Source: Candidatus Cloacimonadota bacterium (GTDB lineage Bacteria > Cloacimonadota > Cloacimonadia > Cloacimonadales > TCS61). From it: a DNA stretch of 41,967 bases. The notes under the pieces were generated by a model. The model did no database searches. It worked only from the letters and a program-made list of their open reading frames with translations, and was not told the origin of the DNA. Each line of letters starts with the position of its first letter. Positions within the stretch are counted from its first letter, which is position 1. A program made the translations under genes and the position numbers. Location of the stretch: the NCBI GenBank assembly GCA_018645365.1, contig JABGOP010000012.1, positions 1-41,967 of the forward strand. The letters are read 5' to 3'. Positions 18,001-26,485 of the stretch are shown here, piece after piece.

Positions 18001-20457
18001 GTCCTCATCTAAAAGTTTAAATTGAGATAGTTTACGAATGCAGTTTTCCAATTTATAAAAATTATTTTTGTAAAAATAGACGGAACAAAGCTGCAATAAA
18101 ACGTTAACTTTTGCTTTTCCCGTAAATACCAATTCATCAGCTTTTTGAAGCACCTTTTGGGCTTTATTGTACTTACTCATTGCGTTGTAATATACACCCA
18201 TCAATAAGTATTTTTCTGAAATTTCTGGCATTTTGAGAATCATTTTTTTTATTTTTTCGGGAATTTGATCATCAGTTATCCATTCTGAGTAATCAATAAA
18301 AATAGACATATCCATTTTTAATTCACTCTCGGAAATTGATAATTTCCCAGAAATGTCTAATTCTATAACATTACACATTTCCAAAAATGCTTCGTAAAAA
18401 TTATTTTTCGCGAAATGTATTTGTGCCAAAATTGTGTTGTATTTTCTGACTGCTCCATAACTCTTTAAATATTTGGCGTGCGAAATGATGTTTTCACAAA
18501 AATGAATTTCTGTAATTTTGTGTTTATCAAAGTATTGAACAATCTTTTGTGATATCTCTTTTTTTTGGTTGGTTGTTAATTCACGCATTAATCGTAATTT
18601 TGCTTCCGAAAAAGTAATGCGATAATATCTTCCAATCTTTTTGAAAAGCTCATTATTTATGCCATCTTGAAGCAAATTAAACAGTTCTTCGTTGTTAATA
18701 TTAAGAATATGTTTGATTAAATCTTTTGATAAATTTACCTTTGCCCATGCTAAATACTGGAAAAATTGATAGTTTTTTTTGTGAAGATGTGCCATTCGTA
18801 AATAAATATCATCTAGCAATTCTTCTGGAAGAATGTAGTTATCAAACTTAAAATCGAAAACAAAAAATTTTTTTTTCCATATTTTTTTATTTAGCGTTAA
18901 ATCAATTAAGATATTTTCAATAAACCGTGGATTTCCATTTGAGCGTTCCCATAGTTTTTGCAAAAAAATTTCAGAAGGCGTTACATTCAAAAGTTTTGCA
19001 ACATATTTTTCTGCTTCAATAAAACTTAAATCGCTAATTTTTATTTTCACAGCGTGCACCAACCCTTCCAATTGACGTGGGTCATTTATGCTCAATATAA
19101 TTAAAATTGGGCGGTTTAAAATACCGCGTGAAATATAATTTATAAAATCAAAAACCTCTTTTTCAAGATGTTCGGCAGAGCGAATTATAAATACAATCGG
19201 TTTTTCGGTAGAAAGATGATAGATGAAGCTTGATGCCGATTTATAGTCGAGGTCAAGTGCTTTTTTATCTTGTTTTTTCTTTGTCGCCGCTTCCTCCGAG
19301 TTAAACAAGTATTCTCGTAATTTATCTGACATTTTGGACAAATCAGATTCAATTTTTTTATTATTTTCAGCAGCAGCGTAAAACTCTTTAATTAAGGCAA
19401 AAAATGGATCTTTTTTAGTTTGGCTACATTCGTAATCGAAAACATAATATTCGTTCGTTAGAATGTGGTATTTGAAAAGCGTAAGCACATTATTTTTCCC
19501 CAAACCTTTTCCCGCCGAAAGTGAAATGATTTTGCCATTTCCAGCTGATACAATTGGCAAATAATCAAGTAGCTTATGAGAATAATCTTTACGCACGATA
19601 TAATCACTAAATCTGATTCTATTTACGATTGACCACTTGCTCGATAAAGAAAATTTTTGAGATTGAGTTTTGTTTATAAAAGCAATAATTTCATCAATAT
19701 TTTGAAAACGATCCTCCGAGTTTTTTTCAATTAATTTCAAAATAAGATTTTCTAATTTTTCTGGTATTTCAGAGTTTATTTCACGCGGGAATCTAGGAAA
19801 TATATCAAATTTATCTCCAGCAACAACATTGGCTAATTGCTCAGCAGAGTATGGTAGTGCTCCCGTTGTGATTTTATACAAAATCATTCCAAGTGAATAA
19901 AAATCACTCGCTTCATTTACCTCTTTATTAGTGTAAATTTCTGGAGCAATGTAAGGTAAGTTTTGATTTATTTTTTGACTTTTTTTCTCACTGCCTATTT
20001 TGTAAAAACCATAATCTAAAACCTTTACCACGGGGTGATTATCTTGAACTTGATACACAATATTTGTCGGTTTTAAATCTTTATGAAGTATGTTTTGATT
20101 GTGTAAGGCACTGATTCCATAACAGGTTTGTACGATAATTTCGTAAAGTAAATCTATATTTGACTTGGAAAATTTGAATTTGCTCAGTATCTTTCCATCA
20201 AAATATTCACTAAGACAATAAATATTGTCATCAAAATTGCCAAAATCGTGCACATGTAAAAGATTTGGGTGGCGTAATTTAGTTATTTGATGCATATTTT
20301 CAGCTGAAAATTTTTGGTAAAATTCAGCATTTGTTAATTTATGAAAATGTTTCAATGCATAAGTTTTCTCACTTCTCGTATCTTGAACTTTATAAACCGT
20401 CGCCCAAATTCCTGAACCTATTTCTTCGATTATTTTGTATCTGGAATCAATTATCAT
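15043..20457 (-). CDS. Hybrid Ser/Thr kinase - ATPase-like - TPR - GAF - histidine kinase
   Basis: An 1804-residue cytoplasmic signalling protein of the trifunctional serine/threonine kinase / ATP-binding / sensor histidine kinase type. Residues 5-265 are a PknB-like kinase with a glycine loop at 14, K36 (YALK), D127 (HKDLKPTN), D148 (DYG in place of DFG), APE 171-173 and a D-x-Y-S-L-G segment. Residues about 280-560 are AAA-like, but the P-loop reads SAGKGLGKN (315-322), lacking the usual S/T. TPR-like helices fill about 650-1200. A GAF domain lies at about 1400-1550. The C-terminus is a histidine kinase: H1579 (ASHELKTP), N box, G1 (DNGIGIP) and G2 (GLGLGLS). No receiver domain or adjacent response regulator is visible. 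The start has GGGAG 8 nt upstream. Confidence 0.93.
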   Translation of the reverse strand: MIIDSRYKIIEEIGSGIWATVYKVQDTRSEKTYALKHFHKLTNAEFYQKFSAENMHQITKLRHPNLLHVHDFGNFDDNIYCLSEYFDGKILSKFKFSKSNIDLLYEIIVQTCYGISALHNQNILHKDLKPTNIVYQVQDNHPVVKVLDYGFYKIGSEKKSQKINQNLPYIAPEIYTNKEVNEASDFYSLGMILYKITTGALPYSAEQLANVVAGDKFDIFPRFPREINSEIPEKLENLILKLIEKNSEDRFQNIDEIIAFINKTQSQKFSLSSKWSIVNRIRFSDYIVRKDYSHKLLDYLPIVSAGNGKIISLSAGKGLGKNNVLTLFKYHILTNEYYVFDYECSQTKKDPFFALIKEFYAAAENNKKIESDLSKMSDKLREYLFNSEEAATKKKQDKKALDLDYKSASSFIYHLSTEKPIVFIIRSAEHLEKEVFDFINYISRGILNRPILIILSINDPRQLEGLVHAVKIKISDLSFIEAEKYVAKLLNVTPSEIFLQKLWERSNGNPRFIENILIDLTLNKKIWKKKFFVFDFKFDNYILPEELLDDIYLRMAHLHKKNYQFFQYLAWAKVNLSKDLIKHILNINNEELFNLLQDGINNELFKKIGRYYRITFSEAKLRLMRELTTNQKKEISQKIVQYFDKHKITEIHFCENIISHAKYLKSYGAVRKYNTILAQIHFAKNNFYEAFLEMCNVIELDISGKLSISESELKMDMSIFIDYSEWITDDQIPEKIKKMILKMPEISEKYLLMGVYYNAMSKYNKAQKVLQKADELVFTGKAKVNVLLQLCSVYFYKNNFYKLENCIRKLSQFKLLDEDKIEYITFKYLHLGFTGKLNESIVVLEDFIANIKSQNDAKYLSRVASLHNVLAILYHKKKQLDNAEKHFLFAQKIWMNLNHKKKMGVIYNNIGDVALAKGDTIKAFENFKKALTICEQTNSKRVKVQALLNHGQAYIKLGRFFDAEHYLNDALKLSNKLESNPFHKSIIINLAIAKSKINNFAYYFDFIKTHTPKLLNGIIEDVTPLTKTFFYYLYEIGDFLMIKQMLKNYEHLFFEKKEHEFYYQMLGFLKLELNDNDAESTIQTAFQYSVENKSDYAKVINSIRLLQCSFYEKDFRKSYKICQNVDVICKKNNFAYWQLVLDLKKIKVQLLDEKINIRYLVRKLHKILDFTISNKLFILELEAESLLIQIYSFLKLSDVAEKYFKMYKTTIKRVTVGIPAKDKKLYFAKMGYKISQASYFKLMTILPRKVQDSNVWQEDLFDILKLHNLKRMKFFIDRTIQNLFAPSFYTIILNKINAENNHFLKFNLQKNLSARYQKYIEKCLEINKPITRKIEKINVLFIPLKIKSAEIGTLIIADDGEFPFQDYEIAIAKIIRLHLTSILMRITEFEDLNKDMALMTKLVTVLRKFFSIFTIDKLEQEIVSFLLDFTKGSRGFLIIKDASENYKFKVTQDASNNLMSDYKYINKTVLSDVQRLGEPIFIAENDINEMNYTTNLQQDNLAIYCAPITIDKNIYGYIYIDNLNSNNVLEINQNFMRLILIQISIAFKNAFQYEELNNKNREINSLDSLKQEFINIASHELKTPLTILQSNLRTLSKNKIITEKTIFEMENSLTKLNAITDDLINFNKFQMLNSIDKNVVNVFEFLTILKSEMGKISNQRNMQFILEIDSQIKNIFVNKNAIELVLKNVILNAIRFTKDFGTIILGVRYSAFQQEEIAGEESVVFYIQDNGIGIPKNEVGNVFQKFYELNDTISHRSGSIEFRSSGLGLGLSTAKQIVSLHNGKIWINSKENEGTIVFVALPKS

Positions 20458-20481
20458 TTTGCATCTCCCATTCGAAAAGGC

Positions 20482-20510
20482 AAACTAAAAAACGAATACT
20501 TCATTGTCAA
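20482..20510 (-). promoter_or_regulatory. Putative promoter of the hybrid kinase gene
   Basis: On the minus strand, TTGACA (20505-20510), a 17-bp spacer and TAGTTT followed by G (20482-20487). It lies just downstream of the intrinsic terminator of the preceding gene and about 25 nt before the start codon. Confidence 0.5.
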
Positions 20511-20527
20511 GTAGCTAATTGAAACAA

Positions 20528-20561
20528 AAAAAAGTGACGCTGAAATTAGCATCACTTTTTT
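20528..20561 (-). terminator. Rho-independent terminator after apbC
   Basis: The two arms AAAAAAGTGA-x-GCT and AGC-x-TCACTTTTTT pair around a 6-nt loop (20542-20547) with a single C/A mismatch. On the minus strand the hairpin is followed by a T-rich tract. It begins 15 nt after the apbC stop and separates it from the kinase promoter. Confidence 0.85.
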
Positions 20562-20576
20562 GTTAATATCAACATG

Positions 20577-21410
20577 TTATCCTATTTTTTCTTCTATCTT
20601 TTTTATCATTTTTTCAATAGCAATGGCAGATGTAGAATTTTGATTATTTTCTAAATGAGAAATACCAGAATCACCGCTTTTAACAATTTGTGGGTCAAGT
20701 GGGATTTTCCCAATAATTTCTACATCAAAATCTTTTGCTGCTTTTTCGATTCCAAGTCCAGCAAAAATATCAATTGCTTCACCACAATGTGGACACGCAA
20801 AAGTACTCATATTTTCTACAATTCCCAAAATTGGAACATCCATTTTTTGCGAAAATTTAATTGTTTTTCGTGCATCAAGAAGTGCAATATCTTGTGGCGT
20901 GGAAACGATTATCGCTCCATCTACTTTGTTCAAAGTTTGTACAACCGAAAGTGGTTCATCGCCAGTTCCGGGAGGAGAATCAATAATGAGGAAATCAAGT
21001 TCTGGCCAGTTAATGTCTTGCATAAATTGTTTGATTACACCAATTTTAATTGGACCTCGCCAGATGATTGGCTCGTCTGGATTAGAAATTAAATTTGCAA
21101 TAGACATTGCATATAAATTGTCATTTACTCTTATGGGAGCTGGAAATTTTTGCGATTTAGCAACCAATAATTTTTTGTCTTCAATTCCTAACATTTTGGC
21201 AATGGACGGACCATGAATATCGACATCTAAAATACCAACTTTATACCCATTTTTTGCCAAACCTAATGCTACATTAACCGAAACTGTACTTTTGCCAACA
21301 CCACCTTTTCCACTTAAAATAATTACTTTTTTCTTAATCTTGTTCAGATTATCCTGAAGTCGTTTTGCGGCTTCTATTTGTTCTGTTTTTTGTGAATTCA
21401 CATTTTCCAT
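20577..21410 (-). CDS. apbC: Mrp/NBP35/ApbC-family Fe-S cluster carrier ATPase
   Basis: A 277-residue P-loop NTPase that carries and transfers [4Fe-4S] clusters to apo-proteins. Deviant Walker A SGKGGVGKST lies at about 33-42, followed by DVDIHGPS, DSPPGTGDEPL and the cluster-binding CPHC. I chose the ATG at 21410 because GGAGG lies 5 nt upstream; an ATG four codons earlier overlaps that ribosome site. It lacks the N-terminal MIP18-like domain seen in some Mrp proteins. It is transcribed alone and ends in a terminator. Likely clients within this window include the NadA and radical SAM proteins, which is inference. Confidence 0.93.
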   Translation of the reverse strand: MENVNSQKTEQIEAAKRLQDNLNKIKKKVIILSGKGGVGKSTVSVNVALGLAKNGYKVGILDVDIHGPSIAKMLGIEDKKLLVAKSQKFPAPIRVNDNLYAMSIANLISNPDEPIIWRGPIKIGVIKQFMQDINWPELDFLIIDSPPGTGDEPLSVVQTLNKVDGAIIVSTPQDIALLDARKTIKFSQKMDVPILGIVENMSTFACPHCGEAIDIFAGLGIEKAAKDFDVEIIGKIPLDPQIVKSGDSGISHLENNQNSTSAIAIEKMIKKIEEKIG

Positions 21411-21439
21411 AACTTCCTCCATTAATCTTATTTTTGAGA

Positions 21440-21468
21440 CAACTTAATCATTTATCTCTAACTGGCAA
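21440..21468 (-). promoter_or_regulatory. Putative promoter of apbC
   Basis: Minus strand: TTGCCA (21463-21468), a 17-bp spacer, then AAGTTG (21440-21445). It lies about 30 nt upstream of the start and matches the spacing and TTG ending of other putative promoters in the window. Confidence 0.4.
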
Positions 21469-21499
21469 CATTTTTTTTAAATATTTTGGGAAAAATGTA

Positions 21500-21528
21500 T
21501 TGACTAATTTCTTAAAAATCAGAATCTG
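21500..21528 (+). promoter_or_regulatory. Putative promoter of the radical SAM gene, leaderless
   Basis: TTGACT (21500-21505), a 17-bp spacer, then AATCTG (21523-21528). The start codon begins only 8 nt after the -10 hexamer ends, so transcription would begin at or next to the ATG. No ribosome site is present. Confidence 0.5.
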
Positions 21529-21535
21529 AAAATAT

Positions 21536-23140
21536 ATGAAAAAAATATTATTGATTGGCATAAACGCGCGATACACTCACCAAAATTTAGCAATTCGATA
21601 TTTGCGTAATTTTGTGACTGACCTTAATTTTAATGTTGTAATTTCAGAATATTCTATCAATCAAAACCAACTCGATATTTTGGAAGAGATTGCTGATAAA
21701 AAACCAGATATTGTCGCAATTTCTGTCTATATCTGGAATGTAGAAATCGTAAAATTTATCTTATCTCATTTAAATAATCTTTTACCAAAAGTAAAAATCA
21801 TTTTAGGTGGACCAGAAGTAAGCTACAATTCAAATTTCTGGTTGGCTAATTTCCCACACATCGATTTTGTTGTATTGGGTGCAGGAGAAGCTAGTTTTAG
21901 ATATCTTTTAGAAAACAATTTTCAAACAGAAGAAAAAATAATTAAAGTTCAAAACCCACCCTTTCATGGAATTCCATTTCCCTATTTGGCGGAAGATTTT
22001 AGAGAAAATAAATATCTCTATTACGAAGCAAGTCGCGGTTGCCAATTTCGATGTAGTTATTGCATTTCATCTCGAAATGATCAAAAATTGGAATTTCGTA
22101 AAATTGAAGATATCAAAAATGAACTGAAATTTATGCTAAAATTTAAACCAAAAATTATTAAGTTTGTTGACCGCACTTTTAACGCTAAGAATGAATTTGC
22201 ACGCCAAATTTGGGAATTTATAATTTCACAAAAAATCGTCACGAAATTCCATTTTGAAATATTTCCAAATTTATTGAATAATGCTGATTTCGAAATTTTA
22301 GCAAAAGTTCCTAAAAATCTTTTCCAATTTGAAATTGGAATACAATCCACAAATCTCGCTACTTTAAAAGCGGTAAATCGTGCTTCAAAATGGAGTGAAA
22401 CAAAAAAAAATATCGCCAAACTATTGAGGTTGGAAAATATCCACTTTCATCTTGATTTCATTGCTGGCTTACCTTTTGAAGATTTTGAAAGTTCCAAAAA
22501 ATCGATTGACCAAATTTTATCATTAAAGCCAAACCATTTCCAGTTAGGGTTTTTGAAAATTCTACCTGGCACAGAAATGGCTGAAAAAAAGGAACTTTTT
22601 GAAATGATTACGATGCAAAATCCACCTTACCAAGTTTTGCAAAATAAATGGTTAACTTTCGCAGAATTATCGCAAATTAGACAAGTTGAAAACATGATAA
22701 ATATCTTTTATAATTCTGAAAAATACGATTATTTTATCAGAAATTTATCTGCAAAATTTGACTCTGCATTTGAGATGTTTGCCAAAATGGCACGATTTAG
22801 GGTCAAACTAAACCTTGAGAAAAACACCAAAGATTGGCAAAAAAACAGCCAATTCCTACTAAATTTTGTCACCAAATACTTTCCCGAAACATATGAATTT
22901 TACGCTGATTGTCTGAGATTTGATTGGTGTCACTTCACAAAATCACACTACTATCCACCAGCTTTGGATAATAAGGTTTTGCGAAAAGCAAAAAATATTG
23001 GTTGGAATTATCTTAAAGAAAGTGAACATAATTCCAAAAAATTCATTATTTTTTCACCAAGTTCAACTGAATTTCAAAAAAAATACTTAGCAAAAAACAA
23101 ATTTATTGCTTTTCTTGAAAACAAGAAAATTATCTTTTAA
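21536..23140 (+). CDS. B12-binding radical SAM protein with DUF4080-like C-terminus
   Basis: A 534-residue enzyme. Residues 1-140 resemble a cobalamin-binding Rossmann domain (KILLIGINARYTHQNLAIRYLR, IILGGPEVSYN, LGAGEASFRYLL). Radical SAM core: C169, C173 and C176 in CQFRCSYC, with EASRG before it, then IKFVDRTFN and LDFIAGLPFEDF. The C-terminal third, with FDWCHF and a short PPAL segment, fits the DUF4080 extension. Members of this group are methyltransferase- or rearrangement-like enzymes of unknown substrate. It is monocistronic, facing thrS at its 3' end with a 3-nt gap, and has no ribosome site before the ATG. Confidence 0.9.
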   Translation: MKKILLIGINARYTHQNLAIRYLRNFVTDLNFNVVISEYSINQNQLDILEEIADKKPDIVAISVYIWNVEIVKFILSHLNNLLPKVKIILGGPEVSYNSNFWLANFPHIDFVVLGAGEASFRYLLENNFQTEEKIIKVQNPPFHGIPFPYLAEDFRENKYLYYEASRGCQFRCSYCISSRNDQKLEFRKIEDIKNELKFMLKFKPKIIKFVDRTFNAKNEFARQIWEFIISQKIVTKFHFEIFPNLLNNADFEILAKVPKNLFQFEIGIQSTNLATLKAVNRASKWSETKKNIAKLLRLENIHFHLDFIAGLPFEDFESSKKSIDQILSLKPNHFQLGFLKILPGTEMAEKKELFEMITMQNPPYQVLQNKWLTFAELSQIRQVENMINIFYNSEKYDYFIRNLSAKFDSAFEMFAKMARFRVKLNLEKNTKDWQKNSQFLLNFVTKYFPETYEFYADCLRFDWCHFTKSHYYPPALDNKVLRKAKNIGWNYLKESEHNSKKFIIFSPSSTEFQKKYLAKNKFIAFLENKKIIF

Positions 23141-23143
23141 TTT

Positions 23144-25054
23144 TTATTTTTTTTCTTCGACATCTTTTTGAATTTTTTCGATAATGTCAGCTAATCGAAA
23201 ACTTCCTAAATCACCCTCTTGATGGCGACGAACCGAGACACTGTTTGCATCCATCTCTTTTTGACCAACAATAAACATAAATGGAATTTTCATCATTTCA
23301 GCTTCACGAATTTTATATCCAATTTTTTCATTACGAAAATCAACTTCGCTACGGATATTATTCGTTATCAATATTTCATTTATTTTTTGGGCGTAATCAA
23401 TGTATTGATCTGAAATTGGTAAAACTTTTACTTGAATTGGACATAACCAAACTGGAAAATTCCCTGCATGATACTCTATGAGAGTACCAAAAAATCTTTC
23501 GATAGAACCAAGTAAGGCACGGTGAATCATAAATGGACGATGTGGTGCGTTGTCTTCGCCGATATATTCCATGCCAAATCGAGTTGGCAAGTTAAAATCA
23601 AACTGAATCGTGGAACATTGCCACGAGCGATTGAGTGCATCTTTGATTTTGATGTCTATTTTTGGACCATAAAAAGCTCCACCGCCTTCATCAACTTTAT
23701 AATCCAAATTTAATTTTTGTAAGGAATTTTTCAAAGCAACGGTTGCTTTATCCCAATCTGATTTTTCCCCGACCGCTTTTTCTGGCATTGTTGAAAGGTA
23801 AATATCGAATTTTTCAAAACCAAAAGCACGTAAAGTATTGATGGAAAACTCAACCACATTTTCCACTTCAGCATCAAGTTGCTGCGGTGTACAAATAATG
23901 TGGGCATCATCTTGTGTGAAGCCTCGAACACGCATTAAACCATGAAGTGAACCAGAATTTTCATAACGATAAACAGTTCCCATTTCAGCGTATTTTATGG
24001 GCAATTCGCGATAGCTTCTGCGTTGTGATTGATAAATGGCGATATGAAATGGACAATTCATCGGTTTGAGATAATACTCTTGACCATCCACCTCGATAGC
24101 GCTGTACATACTTTCATTATAAAAGCCCAAATGACCACTTTTTTCCCAAAGTTCAGCTTTTCCTATGTGCGGAGTTTGAACCAATTTATAATCTTTAGCA
24201 AAATGACGTTTTTTCCAGTAATCTTCAACGATTGAACGCATTGTTGCACCATTTGGATGCCACAAAACTAAACCCGGTCCGATATCATCTGAAATCGAAT
24301 AAAGGTCAAGTTCTTTTCCAAGCTTACGGTGGTCACGTTTTTTGGCTTCTTCCAGATTATAGAGATATTTATTCAGTTCCTTATTAGATGGAAAACTAAC
24401 GCCATAAATTCGCTGAAGCATTTTATTCTTTGCGTCTCCACGCCAATATGCTCCTGAAGTTTTCAGTAATTTTATTGACTTGATTTTAGCAGTATCAGTA
24501 AGATGTGGACCACGACACAAATCAGTGAAATCGCCTTGAGTGTAGATAGAAATTATCTCATCGTTGGGAATATCTGCCAGAAGTTCTAATTTGTAATTTT
24601 CGCCCATTTTTTGAAATTTATCAATTGCTTCCTGCTTGGAAAGTTCTTCTCTTTTATAGATATTTTTCAATTTTGCAAGTTCTTTCATTTTTTGTTCAAT
24701 TTTTTGTAAATCATCATCGGTAAATGGAATCTCTTTATCAAAATCGTAGTAAAATCCGTTTTCGATAGAAGGCCCAATTGTAACTTTTACATCTGGAAAA
24801 AGTGTTCTTACGGCTTGTGCTAAAAGATGTGCTGTGCTGTGCCAATAGACACTTCTCCCCTCTTCGCTATCAAATTTAAAAAACATAATTTTAGCATCTT
24901 CCACAATTTCAAAATTTAAATCCACCAATTCATCATTAACTTTTGCGACCACAATTTGCTTCGCTAAACCGTGACTAATACTCTCCGCAATTTCAATTGG
25001 TGTAATATTTTTTGGGTATTCCTTTATCGCGCCATCTGGAAATGTAATATTCAT
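23144..25054 (-). CDS. thrS: Threonyl-tRNA synthetase
   Basis: A 636-residue class II synthetase of normal length that charges tRNA-Thr. TGS domain 1-60 (ITFPDGAIKEYP), editing/SAD domain about 65-225 (WHSTAHLLAQAV, and the zinc-site-like DLCRGPHL), catalytic core about 240-530 with motif 2 (YRYENSGSLHGLMRVRGF), the zinc cysteine in LKPMNCPFH and motif 3 (HRALLGSIERF), then an anticodon-binding domain from about 535. Its ATG overlaps the stop of the preceding solute-binding protein gene by 4 nt, an uncommon pairing. No T-box-like leader could be present in the coding overlap, so expression probably follows the upstream promoter. Confidence 0.98.
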   Translation of the reverse strand: MNITFPDGAIKEYPKNITPIEIAESISHGLAKQIVVAKVNDELVDLNFEIVEDAKIMFFKFDSEEGRSVYWHSTAHLLAQAVRTLFPDVKVTIGPSIENGFYYDFDKEIPFTDDDLQKIEQKMKELAKLKNIYKREELSKQEAIDKFQKMGENYKLELLADIPNDEIISIYTQGDFTDLCRGPHLTDTAKIKSIKLLKTSGAYWRGDAKNKMLQRIYGVSFPSNKELNKYLYNLEEAKKRDHRKLGKELDLYSISDDIGPGLVLWHPNGATMRSIVEDYWKKRHFAKDYKLVQTPHIGKAELWEKSGHLGFYNESMYSAIEVDGQEYYLKPMNCPFHIAIYQSQRRSYRELPIKYAEMGTVYRYENSGSLHGLMRVRGFTQDDAHIICTPQQLDAEVENVVEFSINTLRAFGFEKFDIYLSTMPEKAVGEKSDWDKATVALKNSLQKLNLDYKVDEGGGAFYGPKIDIKIKDALNRSWQCSTIQFDFNLPTRFGMEYIGEDNAPHRPFMIHRALLGSIERFFGTLIEYHAGNFPVWLCPIQVKVLPISDQYIDYAQKINEILITNNIRSEVDFRNEKIGYKIREAEMMKIPFMFIVGQKEMDANSVSVRRHQEGDLGSFRLADIIEKIQKDVEEKK

Positions 25055-26343
25055 TTTTTGTCCCTTTTCTTAATTTTGTTTTCGATCATTTTTGCGGCAT
25101 TATCGAGTGCTTCTTGTGGCTTTAAGATACCTCTAATTACTTTTTCAATAACATGTTCTTCGATATATTTTCGTGTCTCAAACCATTCACTAATTTGCGG
25201 CTCAAATGTGGCATAATTCAATTGGTCGTAAACTGCTGCAATTTCAGGATTATCTGCAATTCTATTTTTAATTGCATTCACTTCCATCGCACTTTCACGC
25301 ACTGGCATATAATAAGTTTTTTCGCTCCAAAACGCAGTTTGTTCAGTATTGGTGAACCATTTCACAAATTCCCACGCTGCCATTTCTTTCTTTTTTTCTT
25401 CATTTCGGAAAATGACAACATTTGTTCCACTAATAATATTTTTCTTTGTTTTGAAGGTCGGGATTGCCGAAATTCCCAGATTAAAATCTATTCCAGTGCG
25501 TAACATATAAGCCATCGACACACTCGAATCTTCGTAAAATGCAACCTTTTGAGCGGTAAAATCTTTCTGACCTTCATAGCCTGGAGATAAATATCCAGTT
25601 TTGTCCACATTCAAAATATCGGTAAAATATTTCAGCACTAAATTGCCTTCTTCACTATTGAATAATGCTTTTGAATTATCGTCATTTAAAATGCTTCCAC
25701 CTGCTTGTAAAAGTAAGTTTTCAAACTGCCACGCACTAATTTTCACAGTCGTGCCAAATTGATTAATTTTGCCATCGCCATTTGTATCTTGCGTCAATAA
25801 TTTACACAAATCACGAAATTCTTGCCAAGTTTTGGGTGGTTTATTCGGATCTAAATCGTTCTGAAACAAAATATCTTTGTTATAATATTGCACGCGCACA
25901 CTTTTGTTAAATGGGAATGATACGAGTTTTCCGTTCATCATATTGCTCTCGATAAAAACTGGATAAATATCATCAAAATCTTCTTTTGTAAAAGTTTCAT
26001 CGACTGCAATAAAATCTTCAATCGGTGTAATGATGTCACCTTCCACATATTTTGCTATCCACGCTTCAAAAGATTGAGCAACATCTGGTTGATTTCCAGT
26101 TTGAATAGATGCCATTAATTTTTGCGATAACGCGTTGTAATTCCCCATATTTATAGAAGTTACATGAATATCTGAATGGGTGTCATTAAATTTTTGAACA
26201 AGTTCAGCAAGCGCATCACCAAGTGGCCCGCCCATTGCTTGCCAAAAAACAATTTCTGTCACATCGCTTGTATCCACAGTTTTCTTTGTGCAACCCGTAA
26301 CGATAAAAATACTTACCAACATTAAAAGTGCTAATTTTTTCAT
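25051..26343 (-). CDS. Extracellular sugar-binding lipoprotein (ABC family 1, UgpB/MalE-like)
   Basis: A 430-residue solute-binding protein. The lipobox IVTGC puts the lipidated cysteine at C18. The mature protein has the family-1 pattern: EIVFWQAMGGPLGDALAEL, FNDTHSDIHVT, TGNQPDVAQSFEAW, MNGKLVSFPFNKS, TTVKISAWQFE and a late AAWEFVKWFT. Such proteins deliver sugars, maltodextrins or glycerol-3-phosphate to an ABC permease. No permease or ATPase gene is adjacent, so its transporter lies elsewhere or it works alone as a sensor. The start has AAGGAG upstream and a good promoter; the 3' end overlaps thrS by 4 nt. Confidence 0.92.
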   Translation of the reverse strand: MKKLALLMLVSIFIVTGCTKKTVDTSDVTEIVFWQAMGGPLGDALAELVQKFNDTHSDIHVTSINMGNYNALSQKLMASIQTGNQPDVAQSFEAWIAKYVEGDIITPIEDFIAVDETFTKEDFDDIYPVFIESNMMNGKLVSFPFNKSVRVQYYNKDILFQNDLDPNKPPKTWQEFRDLCKLLTQDTNGDGKINQFGTTVKISAWQFENLLLQAGGSILNDDNSKALFNSEEGNLVLKYFTDILNVDKTGYLSPGYEGQKDFTAQKVAFYEDSSVSMAYMLRTGIDFNLGISAIPTFKTKKNIISGTNVVIFRNEEKKKEMAAWEFVKWFTNTEQTAFWSEKTYYMPVRESAMEVNAIKNRIADNPEIAAVYDQLNYATFEPQISEWFETRKYIEEHVIEKVIRGILKPQEALDNAAKMIENKIKKRDKK

Positions 26344-26369
26344 AAAATTCTCCTTAAAATAACTTTCGG

Positions 26370-26398
26370 CAAATTTAATTTTTATATTTCAAAGTCAA
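26370..26398 (-). promoter_or_regulatory. Putative promoter of the sugar-binding protein - thrS unit
   Basis: Minus strand: TTGACT (26393-26398), a 17-bp spacer, then AATTTG (26370-26375). The wider -10 reads TAAATTTG, an exact fit to the Bacteroidota TAnnTTTG form. Confidence 0.5.
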
Positions 26399-26436
26399 CA
26401 AAATTTTGGTGTTTTCAAAAGAATTGGAAAAATTTA

Positions 26437-26465
26437 TTTACAATTTACGCTAAATTTTCCGTTTG
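26437..26465 (+). promoter_or_regulatory. Putative promoter of the flavin reductase - mobB - dtd unit
   Basis: TTTACA (26437-26442), a 17-bp spacer, then CGTTTG (26460-26465), about 20 nt before the start codon. It is divergent from the sugar-binding protein promoter in the same 142-bp gap. Confidence 0.35.
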
Positions 26466-26485
26466 CAACTTGAGGTTAAAATATT

